Below are positions 1-7,651 of a DNA stretch of 56,625 nucleotides, in pieces; position 1 is the stretch's first letter, and every line of letters starts with the position of its first letter. The stretch comes from an uncultured Anaerosolibacter sp. (GTDB lineage Bacteria; Bacillota_A; Clostridia; Peptostreptococcales; Thermotaleaceae). The stretch is from positions 1 through 56,625 of the forward strand of contig CALECF010000021.1 of the NCBI GenBank assembly GCA_937948705.1, written 5' to 3'. The notes beneath the pieces are model-generated. The model made no database searches. It saw nothing but the letters and a program-made list of their open reading frames with translations, and was not told where the DNA came from. A program made the translations under genes and the position numbers.

Positions 1-289
1 AACCTACAGCTTCGAGTACAGCACTTCCAAGGTTAAGTTGCTCCGCCTGCTGCTAAAACGACCATCATAACACATGTAGCTCAGCTAATTTTAGGACGTT
101 CCCATTTACTGGAGGGTTATCCGCTACACATGCCAATATTGGTTCACCACTGTTTCGTTCCAACAACCGCCATCGGCTTCCTTCAGACCCTCTCGTCGCC
201 GAAAACGCCCTTGCTAACAGCTTGTCTTCCCATTAGCTAGGTGACAGGTTATCTTTCAAACCATCGGCTCGGCAACATGCCTCGCAAAC
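1..289 (-). mobile_element. Group II intron (class C-like), 5' domain, cut by window edge
   Basis: Read on the minus strand, the segment has the hallmarks of group II intron domain I: a GGCGAC core followed closely by TCTGAAGGAAGC and a GAYGGC stretch, then GGAAC. These match my recollection of class IIC introns such as the Oceanobacillus one. The likely 5' end (GTTTGCG) is near 289 and sits directly behind an intrinsic terminator hairpin, the usual insertion site of class C introns. The rest of the ribozyme and any reverse transcriptase would lie left of the window. The class and the exact 5' end are inferred. Confidence 0.66.
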
Positions 290-294
290 AGGAA

Positions 295-322
295 AAGAAC
301 CCCTTTAAGGGGTTCTCTTCTG
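295..322 (-). terminator. Intrinsic terminator of the 103-aa gene and probable intron target
   Basis: The stem GAACCCCTT/AAGGGGTTC is followed by TTTT on the minus strand. It ends the 334-645 gene and immediately precedes the predicted intron start. Confidence 0.75.
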
Positions 323-333
323 AAGCATGCATA

Positions 334-645
334 TTAATGTTCTAGCTCTTTTTCTGTTCGCAAGTGATTTGGGATGAACTTTTTTGCCTTCGTATGATCA
401 TTTCCAACGTAGATTAAGTCAGCCTGAATATTTACACTATGATTAAATTTATCATGGTCTACTTCTACATTGTCTACCCTTGCATCATCTTGATGATAAT
501 CTAGATATTGAGACAATACATCTCTAGCGCTGTTTTCACTTACATCGCCATCATAAATTCCCAAATATTCCTTGTCAGGCACCTCAATATATAGTTTATA
601 TTTATCACGAAGCCTAACTCTTCTTTCACTAATGCTATTTAGCAT
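334..645 (-). CDS. Hypothetical protein, 103 aa
   Basis: This is a small soluble, acidic, charged protein. The ATG follows a good SD (GGAAGTGAG). There is no signal peptide, membrane segment or Cys motif, and I recognise no family. It ends in a clear terminator, so it looks like a real monocistronic gene or the last gene of a short unit behind the MBL-fold gene, about 107 bp away. The function is unknown. Confidence 0.6.
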   Translation of the reverse strand: MLNSISERRVRLRDKYKLYIEVPDKEYLGIYDGDVSENSARDVLSQYLDYHQDDARVDNVEVDHDKFNHSVNIQADLIYVGNDHTKAKKFIPNHLRTEKELEH

Positions 646-752
646 CTACTCACTTCCTTTCATTACCTTTCTGATAACAAGGAGTCTATATTTATTATTA
701 CCTTTTTACCAAAAAGCTTACTGAAAGAAAGTTACCATTATCATACACTTTA

Positions 753-1490
753 TTAAATATCATAGGTGTTCATTTCTTCAGATAAAATCAACTGACCCAC
801 AAAATTTTCCTTGGCTTCCTGTAGGATCTCATCCATGGAATATCCTGGCCAAAAATGGGTTAGCATTAATCTCTGTACATTGCTTTTCATTCCAATTTCG
901 GCTGCTTCTTTTGCTGACAAATGAGGAGTATCCATTGTTTTATCCCGTTCAAGGGTGCCACTTTCACATAAAAACAAGTTTGCATCTTGGGCCAATTGGA
1001 AAATCTGATCACAATATTTTGTATCCGCAGAATATACAAATTTACGCCCATCTTTCTCAATCGCTACACCATAGCAGGGTATTGGATGTTCCATTTTTTT
1101 AAACCGAATTACTAATCCGTTTAATGTAATAACCAAATCCTCATAAATCTCCTTCATAAGAAAGGCTTCTTGAAACTGAAGCTTATTATAGTCCTCATTT
1201 GGCTCATTTGGAGCATATAAAGGAATTGACTTAGTAATCATCCCTTTTGATCTTTGAATACCTATGGCATACCGAAGTACCATAGCATCGGCAATATGGT
1301 CACTATGAAGATGACTAATAATAATCATATCAAGCTCCTCAAAACTCTTAATTACTTGCTGAAGTCGACTTAATGTACCGTTACCACAATCGATTAAAAT
1401 TTTTGTGTTTTCATCTTCAAAAAGATAACCAGAGCATGCACTGCCTGCCCGGGGATACGGTCCTGAATTTCCTAATACGGTAATCCTCAT
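753..1490 (-). CDS. MBL-fold metallohydrolase (RNase Z/YhfI-like)
   Basis: A 245-aa single-domain metallo-beta-lactamase fold protein. The metal-binding motif HLHSDH is at residues 60-65. Further probable ligands are H135, D156 (in SADT), H190 and H212 (LTHFWP). The GNSG start and the H190-LSAKEAA segment resemble the YhfI/RNase Z-like branch, whose members are putative phosphodiesterases or hydrolases. It lacks the long exosite arm of true tRNase Z, so tRNA processing is doubtful. The ATG has a strong AAAGGAG site. The substrate is unknown. Confidence 0.85.
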   Translation of the reverse strand: MRITVLGNSGPYPRAGSACSGYLFEDENTKILIDCGNGTLSRLQQVIKSFEELDMIIISHLHSDHIADAMVLRYAIGIQRSKGMITKSIPLYAPNEPNEDYNKLQFQEAFLMKEIYEDLVITLNGLVIRFKKMEHPIPCYGVAIEKDGRKFVYSADTKYCDQIFQLAQDANLFLCESGTLERDKTMDTPHLSAKEAAEIGMKSNVQRLMLTHFWPGYSMDEILQEAKENFVGQLILSEEMNTYDI

Positions 1491-1567
1491 AAAAAGCTCC
1501 TTTCAAAAACCATTTATAGATATAATGTACCCATATTCGCCAGAAACCAACTACTTCACTTTTAAAA

Positions 1568-1588
1568 AAGACTTCCCTAAGAAGTCTT
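1568..1588 (-). terminator. Terminator of the ECF S-component gene
   Basis: The hairpin AAGACTTC-5 nt-GAAGTCTT is followed by a T-run on the minus strand. It lies at the 3' end of the ECF gene. Confidence 0.75.
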
Positions 1589-2120
1589 AATTACGATGAT
1601 ATAAACCCTGAAATAATTTAGTTTTTTGCAAACTCAGCAATATCGGCATCGCCAATATGCCTCCACCAGCGGCTTGTGTCACATTTGCCAACACATTGGG
1701 CAGCGCCGCCCCAAAACCATATAGCATCGTCTCATAAGCAAGATATCCTGCCACCATGATGACGCCCCCGACAGCCACAGATATAACAAATCCGATTAAT
1801 CTTCTCATGAATGATCCATGCTCACTTACCAGCCTATGATAAATAAATCCCACTACCAAGGCATCTAGGCCTTTAATGATAAAGGTAGCCGGTGCATATA
1901 CACCGTATCCTGAGAAAACATCCGCAAGCATAGATCCTACAGCTGCTGCCAAACTTCCTACTATGGGTCCTAATAAAATACCACTTAAATAAACCACACT
2001 ATCTCCAATATGAATATATCCTTTTGTAGGTGTAGGAATTTGAATTAGCATTGTTCCTACCAATACAAGGGCAGCCATCAACCCTGCAAAAACCAATTTT
2101 TTAATACTCATTTTCCACAT
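1587..2120 (-). CDS. ECF transporter S component
   Basis: A 177-aa integral membrane protein with about five or six hydrophobic segments. It fits the riboflavin-type ECF S-component family (DUF1393/ECF-ribofla_trS): an N-terminal LVFAGLMAAL helix, then a GYIHIGDSVVYLSGILLGP motif and a GSMLADV motif, which together form the vitamin-binding core. It would bind a vitamin and share an EcfA/A'/T energy module encoded elsewhere. The substrate cannot be read: no riboswitch or biosynthetic gene is adjacent. The ATG at 2120 is chosen because AGGGGGG lies about 9 nt upstream. Confidence 0.85.
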   Translation of the reverse strand: MWKMSIKKLVFAGLMAALVLVGTMLIQIPTPTKGYIHIGDSVVYLSGILLGPIVGSLAAAVGSMLADVFSGYGVYAPATFIIKGLDALVVGFIYHRLVSEHGSFMRRLIGFVISVAVGGVIMVAGYLAYETMLYGFGAALPNVLANVTQAAGGGILAMPILLSLQKTKLFQGLYHRN

Positions 2121-2210
2121 TGTACTGATCCCCCCTTAAAAATTGTATGCATATTTTTTCTATTTTCATTATATCATTTCCCTCAAATCAAGTAAATACC
2201 ACATATAAAA

Positions 2211-2258
2211 TCCTAAAAAAAGAAGCATTGTATCGATACAATGCTTCTTTTTTTAGGA
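2211..2258. terminator. Perfect 48-bp palindrome, terminator of the Crp/Fnr gene
   Basis: A fully self-complementary sequence centred on TCGA, with A/T runs at both ends. It includes the TAA stop of the 2253-2939 gene and can terminate in both directions. Confidence 0.85.
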
Positions 2259-2939
2259 TTCTGTCCAGGTTTCTAATTTTTCCATATTCTTTACGATTAT
2301 TTTTTTTCCGCTAATATCGATGGATCCTTCTTTTTTAAATTGGCTTAATGCTCTACTAACAGTTTCCCTTGCTGTTCCAATCATATTAGCCAATTCTTGT
2401 CTGGATAACTCTAATTTTAATTCAATCACACCGTTTTTCTCAATACCGTGCTCTTGGGCAAGCTTAATGATCATTTGAGCAGTTCTTACATAGGTATCAC
2501 TTAATGCCATTTGCTTTAATTTCATTTGTGACATATACAATCTTTTGTTTAATATTTTTATAATTTGAAGAGCCAAATCTGCATTCCGTTTTACCAGTTC
2601 TTCCAATTCTTTATTCATAATCATTCCTATGACTGCATCTTCAATAACCTCCGCAGTGGCAGGATACTGCACATCATTAAAAATCGTTACTTCTGCAAAT
2701 ACATCTCCATCTCCATAAATGTTTAGAATCAACTCCCTACCATCGGAGGAAGTCTTTGAGATTTTAACCTTCCCTGATTTAATAAAGAAGATTGCTTCTC
2801 CTGGATCACCCTCCATAAAGATAATGGTTCCTTTTCTATATTTTTTCTCCAATGTTATAGACGTAATTTTTTCAAGTGCTTCATTACTTAAATGGGCAAA
2901 AATTGGAATATGCTTTATAAATGCAATACTTTTGTTCAT
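2253..2939 (-). CDS. Crp/Fnr-family transcriptional regulator (no Fe-S cysteines)
   Basis: A 228-aa protein with an N-terminal cyclic-nucleotide-binding-type beta barrel (about 15-120), a dimerisation helix and a C-terminal winged helix. The recognition segment is SRQELANMIGTARETVSRAL. It contains no cysteine, so it cannot carry an FNR-type cluster; a haem-binding (Dnr/HcpR-like) or small-molecule sensor is more likely. It is transcribed away from a siroheme-protein operon whose upstream region holds a TGAT-N4-ATCA palindrome. It is therefore a good candidate regulator of that operon, possibly under nitrosative or redox stress (inference). Confidence 0.87.
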   Translation of the reverse strand: MNKSIAFIKHIPIFAHLSNEALEKITSITLEKKYRKGTIIFMEGDPGEAIFFIKSGKVKISKTSSDGRELILNIYGDGDVFAEVTIFNDVQYPATAEVIEDAVIGMIMNKELEELVKRNADLALQIIKILNKRLYMSQMKLKQMALSDTYVRTAQMIIKLAQEHGIEKNGVIELKLELSRQELANMIGTARETVSRALSQFKKEGSIDISGKKIIVKNMEKLETWTES

Positions 2940-3024
2940 TTTATCCCTCTTTCTTGAAAATATTGTTGATGCCTGTTCTTATCATATACCCTATACCGTA
3001 TATTTTAAATAGTTTTGTGACAAA

Positions 3025-3038
3025 GTGATATATATCAC
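3025..3038. promoter_or_regulatory. Crp/Fnr-type operator upstream of the siroheme gene
   Basis: A perfect inverted repeat, GTGAT-ATAT-ATCAC. Its centre is about 61-64 bp upstream of the start predicted from the -10 box TATAAT (3083-3088), the spacing expected for class I activation. It also lies between the divergent Crp/Fnr gene and this promoter. Confidence 0.75.
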
Positions 3039-3057
3039 GCAGATTTGTGACTTACAT

Positions 3058-3088
3058 TGTTTTTTAGATATCTTTTCCATAATATAAT
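3058..3088 (+). promoter_or_regulatory. Probable activated promoter of the siroheme gene
   Basis: TATAAT at 3083-3088 is preceded by a poor -35 (TTGTTT) at a long 19-bp spacing. This is typical of a promoter that depends on an upstream activator. Confidence 0.5.
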
Positions 3089-3131
3089 AGACTTATCAAA
3101 AGATAACAACTGTGTACGAGGAGTGATATAG

Positions 3132-3812
3132 ATGGATGCACCTAAATATGCCAACCTACAAAAAATAAGAAATGGAAATAAAACCTATGCCGTGACCCCA
3201 AGGATTCCAGGGGGATTCATTAAGCCTGAGTTACTCGTAAAAATTGGGGAAGTAGCTCAAAAATATCAAGGTACCTTAAAAATAACTTCTGGTCAACGAA
3301 TTATGATTACAGGCCTGAAAGCTGATGATGTCAATAAGGTCTGGGAAGAACTAGGAATGGAGCCTGCAGTCTTATCTCCCTACTCTGTGAAAAACGTAGA
3401 AATGTGCCCTGCATCCTTCTGCAAACGTGCGAAGCAAAATTCATTAAGATTAGGTATGAAGCTTGAGAAAACCTTCTATGGTGCCCAGACACCTAACCGT
3501 ACCAAGATTGGTGTCGCAGGGTGTAGAAATGCATGCACCAGTGTATATGCCAAGGATATCGGTGTCATTGCAGATGTGGACGGCTACATTGTAACCGTAG
3601 GTGGCAGCGCTGGCTTTCACCAGAGACTATCTGATATTGTAACGATAGGATTAACAGAGGATCATGCTTTTCTTCTTGTGAAGGTCATTGTGGACTACTA
3701 CAATGAGCATGCTGGCACTGGGGAAAAATTAGGAGATTTTATTGATAAAATAACTTTTGCAAAATTTCAACAGGATGTCATTGAACGGTTCAAGATTGAA
3801 AAAAGTAAATAA
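3132..3812 (+). CDS. Small nitrite/sulfite reductase-like siroheme [4Fe-4S] protein
   Basis: A 226-aa protein with one ferredoxin-like half domain (about 15-80) followed by the 4Fe-4S/siroheme domain. Cluster cysteines are C92 and C97 (CPASFC), then C131 and C135 (GCRNAC). It is about half the length of NirA/CysI and lacks the duplicated half, so it belongs to the low-molecular-weight siroheme proteins. Its substrate (nitrite, sulfite or NO-derived) is uncertain. It lies just downstream of a Crp/Fnr box and heads a set with an ATC-hydrolase-like gene and a DUF1858 gene. Confidence 0.85.
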   Translation: MDAPKYANLQKIRNGNKTYAVTPRIPGGFIKPELLVKIGEVAQKYQGTLKITSGQRIMITGLKADDVNKVWEELGMEPAVLSPYSVKNVEMCPASFCKRAKQNSLRLGMKLEKTFYGAQTPNRTKIGVAGCRNACTSVYAKDIGVIADVDGYIVTVGGSAGFHQRLSDIVTIGLTEDHAFLLVKVIVDYYNEHAGTGEKLGDFIDKITFAKFQQDVIERFKIEKSK

Positions 3813-3814
3813 TG

Positions 3815-3826
3815 TGATTTAAATCA
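3815..3826. promoter_or_regulatory. Second Crp/Fnr-type operator
   Basis: The perfect palindrome TGAT-TTAA-ATCA shares its half-sites and spacing with the box at 3025-3038. Its centre is 41.5 bp upstream of the start predicted from TATAAT at 3850-3855, the class II activation position. Confidence 0.7.
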
Positions 3827-3877
3827 TAGATAGCTAACATGAAGGGAATTATAATTACAATATAAGGAGGCGTTAAA

Positions 3878-4540
3878 ATGAGTAGATTTTTAGGTCCTAT
3901 ACACCACTGGTTATTCAAGAAGATACAACTACATGAAGCGTTGGAGGCTCAATTAATTCATGTCTACGCTTCAAAGTATGGTCATGAAATCAATGGGATG
4001 GTAGAAAAAACCGTCAATAAATACGGTCATCCTCTATCAGATGCACCGCTAGATCAGTTGATTGATACAGACAATATTCATGGCTGGCTTCAAAGTAGAA
4101 TATCAATTGCCGAAACACGACAAGCTGCTATTCTCACATCTGTGTTTCAAAGTCACGGCCAAGAAGCTGTAGAAATAGCCATGGACTTATATAGGCAACA
4201 GGGTGTTCAATCTGGCTCAGATGCAAAATCAAAAGGGCAAGTAGAAAGTGCGCCTGCTATCTATAAGGCACTCAACAATTATATACTTGAAGGCATGCCC
4301 TGTGATAATGTAAACAATGTAACGGTAGCTGACCCTGATCTAGTTGAGTGGAAAAATACACAATGTCTCCACAAGGGCTATTGGGAAGCTGTTGGCGCCG
4401 ATATTGAGGTATTCTATCAGTTAAGAGCTCAGTGGGTGAAATCTTTTGTAGAAAACGCCAATGAAGCATTTACTTATAAAGTAAGCAACGGAGACTTGAA
4501 TGATACAACTGGTTTTGTGCATCAAATTATTAAAAAATAA
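3878..4540 (+). CDS. Conserved protein resembling ATC hydrolase (L-2-amino-thiazoline-4-carboxylate hydrolase family)
   Basis: A 220-aa soluble protein. The C-terminal half shows the pattern GMPCDN, then a Cys (about residue 167) followed by YW and an acidic-aromatic segment, reminiscent of the ATC_hydrolase family found in clostridial redox clusters. I am not certain of the family. The ATG has an excellent SD (AAGGAGG) and its own promoter with a Crp/Fnr box at -41.5. It lies between a siroheme protein and a DUF1858 redox protein, so a role in anaerobic sulfur or nitrogen redox stress is plausible but inferred. Confidence 0.55.
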   Translation: MSRFLGPIHHWLFKKIQLHEALEAQLIHVYASKYGHEINGMVEKTVNKYGHPLSDAPLDQLIDTDNIHGWLQSRISIAETRQAAILTSVFQSHGQEAVEIAMDLYRQQGVQSGSDAKSKGQVESAPAIYKALNNYILEGMPCDNVNNVTVADPDLVEWKNTQCLHKGYWEAVGADIEVFYQLRAQWVKSFVENANEAFTYKVSNGDLNDTTGFVHQIIKK

Positions 4541-4563
4541 AAGAGAATATAGGAGGAATAAAC

Positions 4564-4749
4564 ATGAAAATTACAAGGGATACTTTTATAAGTGAAGCAT
4601 TACGATTAAATCCAAAGGCGGCAGAAATCCTTATGCGCCATGGTATGGGATGCTTAGGATGCCCTTCATCTCAAATGGAAACCTTAGCTCAAGCAGCTGA
4701 TATTCATGGTATCGATTTAGATGTTCTTATCGAAGAACTAAATCAATAG
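4564..4749 (+). CDS. DUF1858 / hybrid-cluster-associated redox disulfide protein
   Basis: A 61-aa protein that is almost entirely the DUF1858 (TIGR03980-type) domain. It has a C-terminal CLGC dithiol (C30, C33) after MRHGMG, like the N-terminal domain of ScdA/RIC iron-sulfur repair proteins. Such small proteins often sit beside hybrid cluster protein or NO-stress genes. The ATG follows AGGAGG. It is 23 bp behind the ATC-hydrolase-like gene and is probably co-transcribed with it. A disulfide-redox or cluster-repair role is inferred from the family. Confidence 0.88.
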   Translation: MKITRDTFISEALRLNPKAAEILMRHGMGCLGCPSSQMETLAQAADIHGIDLDVLIEELNQ

Positions 4750-4750
4750 C

Positions 4751-4797
4751 AAAAAGGAATGTCCCTAGACCTGTTGCGTCTAGGGACATTCCTTTTT
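4751..4797. terminator. Bidirectional terminator between the convergent DUF1858 and FNR genes
   Basis: The perfect stem AAAAAGGAATGTCCCTAGAC is paired across a short loop, with a T-run on the plus side and A-rich flanks that serve the minus side. Confidence 0.9.
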
Positions 4798-4804
4798 TAT
4801 ATAT

Positions 4805-5527
4805 TTATAAATAGGCTTTCAAGGCTTCTTCATTTAAAATAATAATTTTTTTGATTCCTTTGACCTTTAGAATACCCTCTTCCTGCATTTTTCCTAACTT
4901 TCTGCTGATTGTTTCCCTAGTGACACCAATATAATTTGCAATTTCCTCCCTACTTAAGGGCAGTTCTATCTCCCTAATGCTTCCTCTACTTTTCGTATAT
5001 TCTGGAATGAGTTCTAAGAGAAATGTGGCAATTCTAGCTTCGATATCCTTTGTCCCTAGGCTTTGAATTAATGTTTCCATTTTAATCAATCGCTCCCCCA
5101 TAACCTCTAAAATCTTCATAGAGATTTCGGGCCGCTTGCCTAGTATCACTTCAAAGTTTCTTTTTGTCAAAATACAAGTATTTACATCTTCAAGGGCTTC
5201 TACATTAAAAGTCAGCTTCTCACTTCGAAATAGACTTAGTTCTCCAAAAATATCTCCTTCAGATAATATATATAAAATTTGTTCTTTTCCCTCTTTTGTA
5301 TATTTAAAAACCTTTACTCTGCCTTGATTTATAATATAAAGGCTCTCCATCTGATCTCCTTCAAAGAAGAGAATCTCACCCTTTTTATAATCTTTATTTA
5401 TTTTAAGACTATTTAGCTCAGCCAATTCCTCCTGGGACAATGTTGAAAATATAGGCACTTTACTGGCACAAAATTTATGGGTACATTTCCCACAGTTACA
5501 TCCCTTATGATTCTTTTCTACTCCCAC
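4805..5527 (-). CDS. FNR-like Crp-family regulator with N-terminal Cys cluster
   Basis: A 240-aa regulator. C10, C12, C15 and C20 form a C-x-C-x2-C-x4-C cluster before the effector barrel (about 25-140). This suggests an oxygen- or NO-labile iron-sulfur cluster like that of FNR. The C-terminal helix-turn-helix is SREEIANYIGVTRETISRKL. It starts with GTG (SD GGGAG). It converges on the siroheme/ATC/DUF1858 genes and could also recognise the TGAT-N4-ATCA boxes at 3025 and 3815. Which of the two regulators acts there cannot be read from sequence. Confidence 0.88.
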   Translation of the reverse strand: MGVEKNHKGCNCGKCTHKFCASKVPIFSTLSQEELAELNSLKINKDYKKGEILFFEGDQMESLYIINQGRVKVFKYTKEGKEQILYILSEGDIFGELSLFRSEKLTFNVEALEDVNTCILTKRNFEVILGKRPEISMKILEVMGERLIKMETLIQSLGTKDIEARIATFLLELIPEYTKSRGSIREIELPLSREEIANYIGVTRETISRKLGKMQEEGILKVKGIKKIIILNEEALKAYL

Positions 5528-5616
5528 AGCTTCACTCCCTCTCCTATCCTATATCTTACCCTAATTATACCATACATAACAAAAGCATCTAGTGCTCTAC
5601 CTAAAAGGAAATAAAC

Positions 5617-5645
5617 AAAATGACCCCTATTTGAGAGGTCATTTT
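5617..5645 (-). terminator. Terminator of the TPR gene
   Basis: The stem AAAATGACC/GGTCATTTT lies just downstream of the TPR gene stop and has a U-run on the minus strand. Confidence 0.7.
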
Positions 5646-5649
5646 AAAA

Positions 5650-6891
5650 TTATTCATCTACTCTATTCAATTCCTCGATTGCATCATAGATAGGCCTATA
5701 ATCAGGGGCTAGCTTTCTTGCTCGATATAGATGCCATTTTGCTTTATCATATCTACGGGTATATAGATAAATCAACCCAAGATTATGATGCCCATATCCA
5801 TTCTCTGGATGTATGCGGACAAGCTGCTCCGCATACTTCTGAGCTATCTTATACTGTTTTAAATCTTCACCAAATAGTTTTGATAAATTTAGCAATGCCG
5901 ATGGATTGCCAGTATCGTATTTGAGTAATTGTTTATTATATCTTATTGCTTTACGGATCTGCCCAGAATGCTGATAGCAAATGGCCAAACTATAATAAAT
6001 ATCCGTTTTAATTTCTTGTAAATCCTTTGATCCAATTCTAATTGACTTTTGATAACAGCCAATTGCTTCATCATAGCATTCCAATTCGTATAAAATATCA
6101 CCCTTAAGTTTCCAACTCATGGATATACCAGGATCTTCTTCAATTCTTTTATTCAAATATTCCATGGCCGTATCAAGGTAACCCTCATTCAGATAGGCAG
6201 CCAACAGATTATTACAAAGATACTGATCCTGAGGATTGATCTTTAACCCATCCTTGCATATACCAATGGCTTCTTCCCACAGTCCGTTCAGAATTAAGAA
6301 GCTACTCATGTTCAAATAGGCTTCTGAGGATTCAGGCTGCAGCAGTGCTTGAACTTTAAGATGCTTCAAACTTTTTACAAGATCACCCTCAGCTTCATAA
6401 TAATAAGCAATGTCCTCAAAGATGTAATATCGTTTATACTTCTTTAGAAAGTATGGGTTATATTTATAGATGTACCGCAATGCAACTTCTGCCACATCTA
6501 CTCTTCCCTGTCGAAAATGCAGCTGCACCTCTCTAAAAAACACCCTCCATGCACTAGATTCCCAGGGCAGGTTCGTAAGCTGATATTTCTCTACCCAAAG
6601 CTCCACCATTTCTTTTTTATTTGTTAACTGTTTTGGAAAAAACACTTGATCTCCTATCCACTGCAGGGGTATGAGTTTTTCAATATGCTTCTGGAAGCCC
6701 TTTTCTTGCGTGCAAGGGCAGAGATATAAAATCGCCCAAAATCCCGGAATACCTTTATGTGATTTTCTATATTGGATTTTTTGAAGAATTTTCTCTCCAC
6801 CCATTCCCTCTGGGAGTTGCATATCTAGTACTTTCTCCATATAGTCATCCCTCAACTGCTCTGTCGGAAAAAAAACATACAGTTTATGCAA
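5650..6891 (-). CDS. Tetratricopeptide repeat protein
   Basis: About 413 aa. The first about 120 residues are an unrecognised domain. From about residue 150 to the end there are roughly seven TPR-like helix pairs with typical W/G/Y/A/P spacing; the last includes NGYGHHNLGLIYLYTRRYDKAKWHL-type residues. It is presumably a cytoplasmic scaffold. The TTG at 6891 is preferred because AAGGGG lies 8 nt upstream, while an in-frame GTG at 6900 is too close to the SD. It follows the methylase and partner genes in the same direction after a 99-bp gap and may belong to the same unit. Confidence 0.75.
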   Translation of the reverse strand: MHKLYVFFPTEQLRDDYMEKVLDMQLPEGMGGEKILQKIQYRKSHKGIPGFWAILYLCPCTQEKGFQKHIEKLIPLQWIGDQVFFPKQLTNKKEMVELWVEKYQLTNLPWESSAWRVFFREVQLHFRQGRVDVAEVALRYIYKYNPYFLKKYKRYYIFEDIAYYYEAEGDLVKSLKHLKVQALLQPESSEAYLNMSSFLILNGLWEEAIGICKDGLKINPQDQYLCNNLLAAYLNEGYLDTAMEYLNKRIEEDPGISMSWKLKGDILYELECYDEAIGCYQKSIRIGSKDLQEIKTDIYYSLAICYQHSGQIRKAIRYNKQLLKYDTGNPSALLNLSKLFGEDLKQYKIAQKYAEQLVRIHPENGYGHHNLGLIYLYTRRYDKAKWHLYRARKLAPDYRPIYDAIEELNRVDE

Positions 6892-6990
6892 ATATAGCAC
6901 CCCTTTCTGTTAAGGGACTATATAGTCAATTCCTTTAACATTCCTTATTCCAATACATAATATTCTTATACCTTTGAAGGGTGATGATAT

Positions 6991-7635
6991 TTAGTATTCA
7001 TTGACTGTACTTTTTATTTTTTTATCTACTTCATTCAGCACATGTTCTATTTTCGAATGAGCCACCGTGAGTTCTTTACGAATCCGTGCTAAAAATTCAT
7101 CTCCTTTTTCCCCATCTTCTTTGCCTAAATACTGATTCAAGCTGATCTGATTGTCCTCTTCTTCAACCAATGTTCTTAACTTTTCATAGGTAAACATTCG
7201 ATAAACTTTCTTCCCTTTTACAAGGACCGATATCCCTCTGCCCAATAGCCTATTTACGATTCTTTGTGTTTTCTCTAAACCTTCCTTTTCGATAATCTTA
7301 ATTTCGTTTTCATTGGTAATCCGTCCAATCAAATTTCCACTTGCATACATAAAATAATTTTCATCCAGGGTAATTTCCTGATCCTTGTTCAAACGCATAA
7401 ATTTATAATCTAACATACTAATTTTTCTATTCTTATTAAAGGCTAAAAGATAAGTTTCTCGAACGCTCCAGTCCATATTTTTAATCTCAATTAGTTCGCC
7501 ATTGGCATAAACATAGGTTGTATCCTCCATCAGATGTTCTGGAATTCGAAGCTTCTCTACACATCTTGTTTCTAAGTTAATAATAATATCTCCCTTTTCT
7601 TCCTGTATACACTTGCCTAACACATAAAAACGCAT
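6991..7635 (-). CDS. Hypothetical protein with internal beta repeat, methylase partner
   Basis: A 214-aa soluble protein. It contains two similar segments, YVYANGELIEI (about residue 42) and FMYASGNLIGRI (about residue 99), suggesting duplicated beta structure. The C-terminus is a charged helix. Only 16 bp separate it from the upstream methylase, so the two are surely co-transcribed (SD GGGAGG). I recognise no nuclease family. A partner or accessory role to the methylase is inferred from position alone. Confidence 0.65.
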   Translation of the reverse strand: MRFYVLGKCIQEEKGDIIINLETRCVEKLRIPEHLMEDTTYVYANGELIEIKNMDWSVRETYLLAFNKNRKISMLDYKFMRLNKDQEITLDENYFMYASGNLIGRITNENEIKIIEKEGLEKTQRIVNRLLGRGISVLVKGKKVYRMFTYEKLRTLVEEEDNQISLNQYLGKEDGEKGDEFLARIRKELTVAHSKIEHVLNEVDKKIKSTVNEY

Positions 7636-7651
7636 AGACTGTCCTCCCTTC

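Noticed and set aside
7440..7500. A D...E-x-K pattern (MED, then IEIK) in the 214-aa methylase partner that could suggest a PD-(D/E)XK nuclease
   Set aside because: The same local element is repeated later in the protein as YASGNLIGRI without the acidic residues, so it is better explained as a structural beta repeat.
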